Source: Chloroflexota bacterium
GTDB taxonomy: Bacteria > Chloroflexota > UBA6077 > JACQUR01
DNA length: 5,300 nt
NCBI GenBank assembly: GCA_016210245.1
Contig: JACQUR010000086.1
Coordinates: forward strand, 1 to 5,300
Reading direction: 5' to 3'
Shown: one piece after another, positions 4,584-5,300 of the stretch
Position numbering within the stretch: the first letter of the stretch is position 1
Layout: the number at the start of each line of letters is the position of its first letter
Made by a program: the position numbers and the translations under genes
Notes under the pieces: model-generated
The model's input: the letters and a program-made list of their open reading frames with translations, nothing else
Databases searched by the model: none
What the model was told of the DNA's origin: nothing

Positions 4584-5300
4584 TAGGGCGATTCAGTTTT
4601 CTTCGGAGATGCCCAGGAGGGCGAGGGCCTCCCAGGGATGGGCGGCCAGGCGGCGGCAGGTGGAGGCGATCCGGTCATGGCCGGTCGCCCGCAGCAGCCC
4701 GATGACGGCGTTGCGAAAGGCCGCCATGACCTCGGGGATGCTGCCCACCCGGACCTGGGAGCGATCCTCATCGAAGGTGACCTCCCGCACCCAGTGCGAG
4801 CGGTTCTCGATGTGCCAGTGGCCCCGCGCGATCCGCAACAGGCGCTCTGGGTCGGCGCGGTTCGGGCCGAGGCTGGTGACGCCGTACACCACCTGCCCGC
4901 GCACCTCTCCGCTCGGCAGCAGCGTGGTGCGCCGCTCCAGCCGGAACACCTGGTGCGCCCCGGGCCAGTCCAGGTAGTCCTCCAGCACAGTGCTGGTGGT
5001 CAGTTCCCGTCGCTCCAGCCGGCCGTGGCCCTTGTTCAGGCTGGTCACGCTGGGTCGGACCTCGTCGGGGGCGGGGGGGAACTGAAGACGGTCTCGAGGT
5101 CCTGCAAGAGTTGGGGTTGATTCCCTTTGACCACCCTCACGTAGTCCCCTCCGCCGTCGAGCACTTCCTGCGCCACGGCCCGCTGCGTCAGCAGCGCCTC
5201 CATCGTGACTACCCGGCCCTCCAGCAGCAGGCCCCGCAGCACCTGCGGCGCCACCGGGAGCTCGTTGGTCTTGTCCTCCACCGCGCTCTGCCCCAGCGTC
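4584..5300 (-). mobile_element. ISAs1-family insertion sequence, one end inside the window
   Basis: The transposase reading frames and the sequence just past their stop define one end of an insertion sequence. The end read on the + strand is TAGGGCGATTCAG at about 4584-4596, close to the CAGGG-type terminal repeats I associate with this family. The boundary is uncertain by a few bases. The other end, its matching terminal repeat and any target duplication lie beyond 5300. The element abuts the glycoside-hydrolase-like remnant and probably interrupts that gene. Confidence 0.7.
4593..5300 (-). pseudogene. ISAs1-family DDE transposase, frameshifted, 5' end outside the window
   Basis: The upstream - strand piece (5300 down to the stop at 5045) reads TLGQSAVEDKTNELP, GRVVTMEALLTQR and GGDYVRVVKGNQPQLLQDLE, the middle of an ISAs1-type transposase. 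The downstream piece (to TGA 4593-4595) continues with NKGHGRLERREL, DWPGAHQVFRLER, VVYGVTSLGP, GHWHIENRSHWVREVTFDED and a C-terminus ending LALLGISEEN. The two are in different frames. One extra C in the C7 run (5073-5079 on the + strand) would join them as VFSSPPAPDEVRPSVTSLNK, a natural continuation. So one base has been lost, or the ribosome or polymerase slips there, or the read is wrong. The Glu in HWHIEN is present. The Asp expected in VVTxDAL is Glu (codon 5198-5200), which may itself impair catalysis. The N-terminal third, with the first catalytic Asp, is outside the window. Confidence 0.85.

Overview
The window is GC-rich, with third codon positions in the real genes almost all G or C, and it looks like a bacterial chromosome fragment. 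The gene types (a lone VapC-like toxin, FMN-transferase and ferric-reductase-like genes, an ISAs1-type insertion sequence) and the short-period palindromic repeats between and inside genes would fit a Chloroflexota-like or similar environmental bacterium. That assignment is inference; the window has no phylogenetic marker.

Layout from left to right. Positions 1-407 hold the end of a VapC-family PIN-domain ribonuclease gene, missing only its first few codons. A 22-codon ORF overlaps its stop. Positions 529-600 form a dyad built from 7-bp units. A compact four-gene operon follows on the + strand: two single-pass membrane proteins with proline/alanine-rich extensions (618-1481 and 1471-2094), an ApbE-type FAD:protein FMN transferase (2091-2999), and a six-helix ferric-reductase-like haem membrane protein (2989-3735). 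All three junctions overlap, by 11, 4 and 11 bases, so the genes are probably translationally coupled. The likely theme is a membrane flavin/haem electron-transfer unit: ApbE attaches FMN to a protein, the haem protein carries electrons in the membrane, and the two proline-rich proteins are unidentified partners.

Three palindromic elements with short internal periods (7, 8 and 7 bp) lie before, inside and at the end of this operon. The 8-bp element sits inside the haem protein gene, is translated, and has no stop codon in any of six frames. The last 7-bp element supplies that gene's stop codon.

Positions 3736-4236 have no convincing gene. They hold the rest of the third palindrome, a stretch with many nested stems and GNRA-type loops that may be a structured RNA (about 3821-4117), and a perfect 16-bp hairpin (4180-4214) between converging transcription units.

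The right end, on the - strand, carries a decayed fragment of a glycoside-hydrolase-like gene (4237-4581). Directly against it lies an ISAs1-family insertion sequence that runs off the window. Its transposase is split by a one-base frame change at a run of seven C residues, and a residue expected to be a catalytic Asp is Glu.
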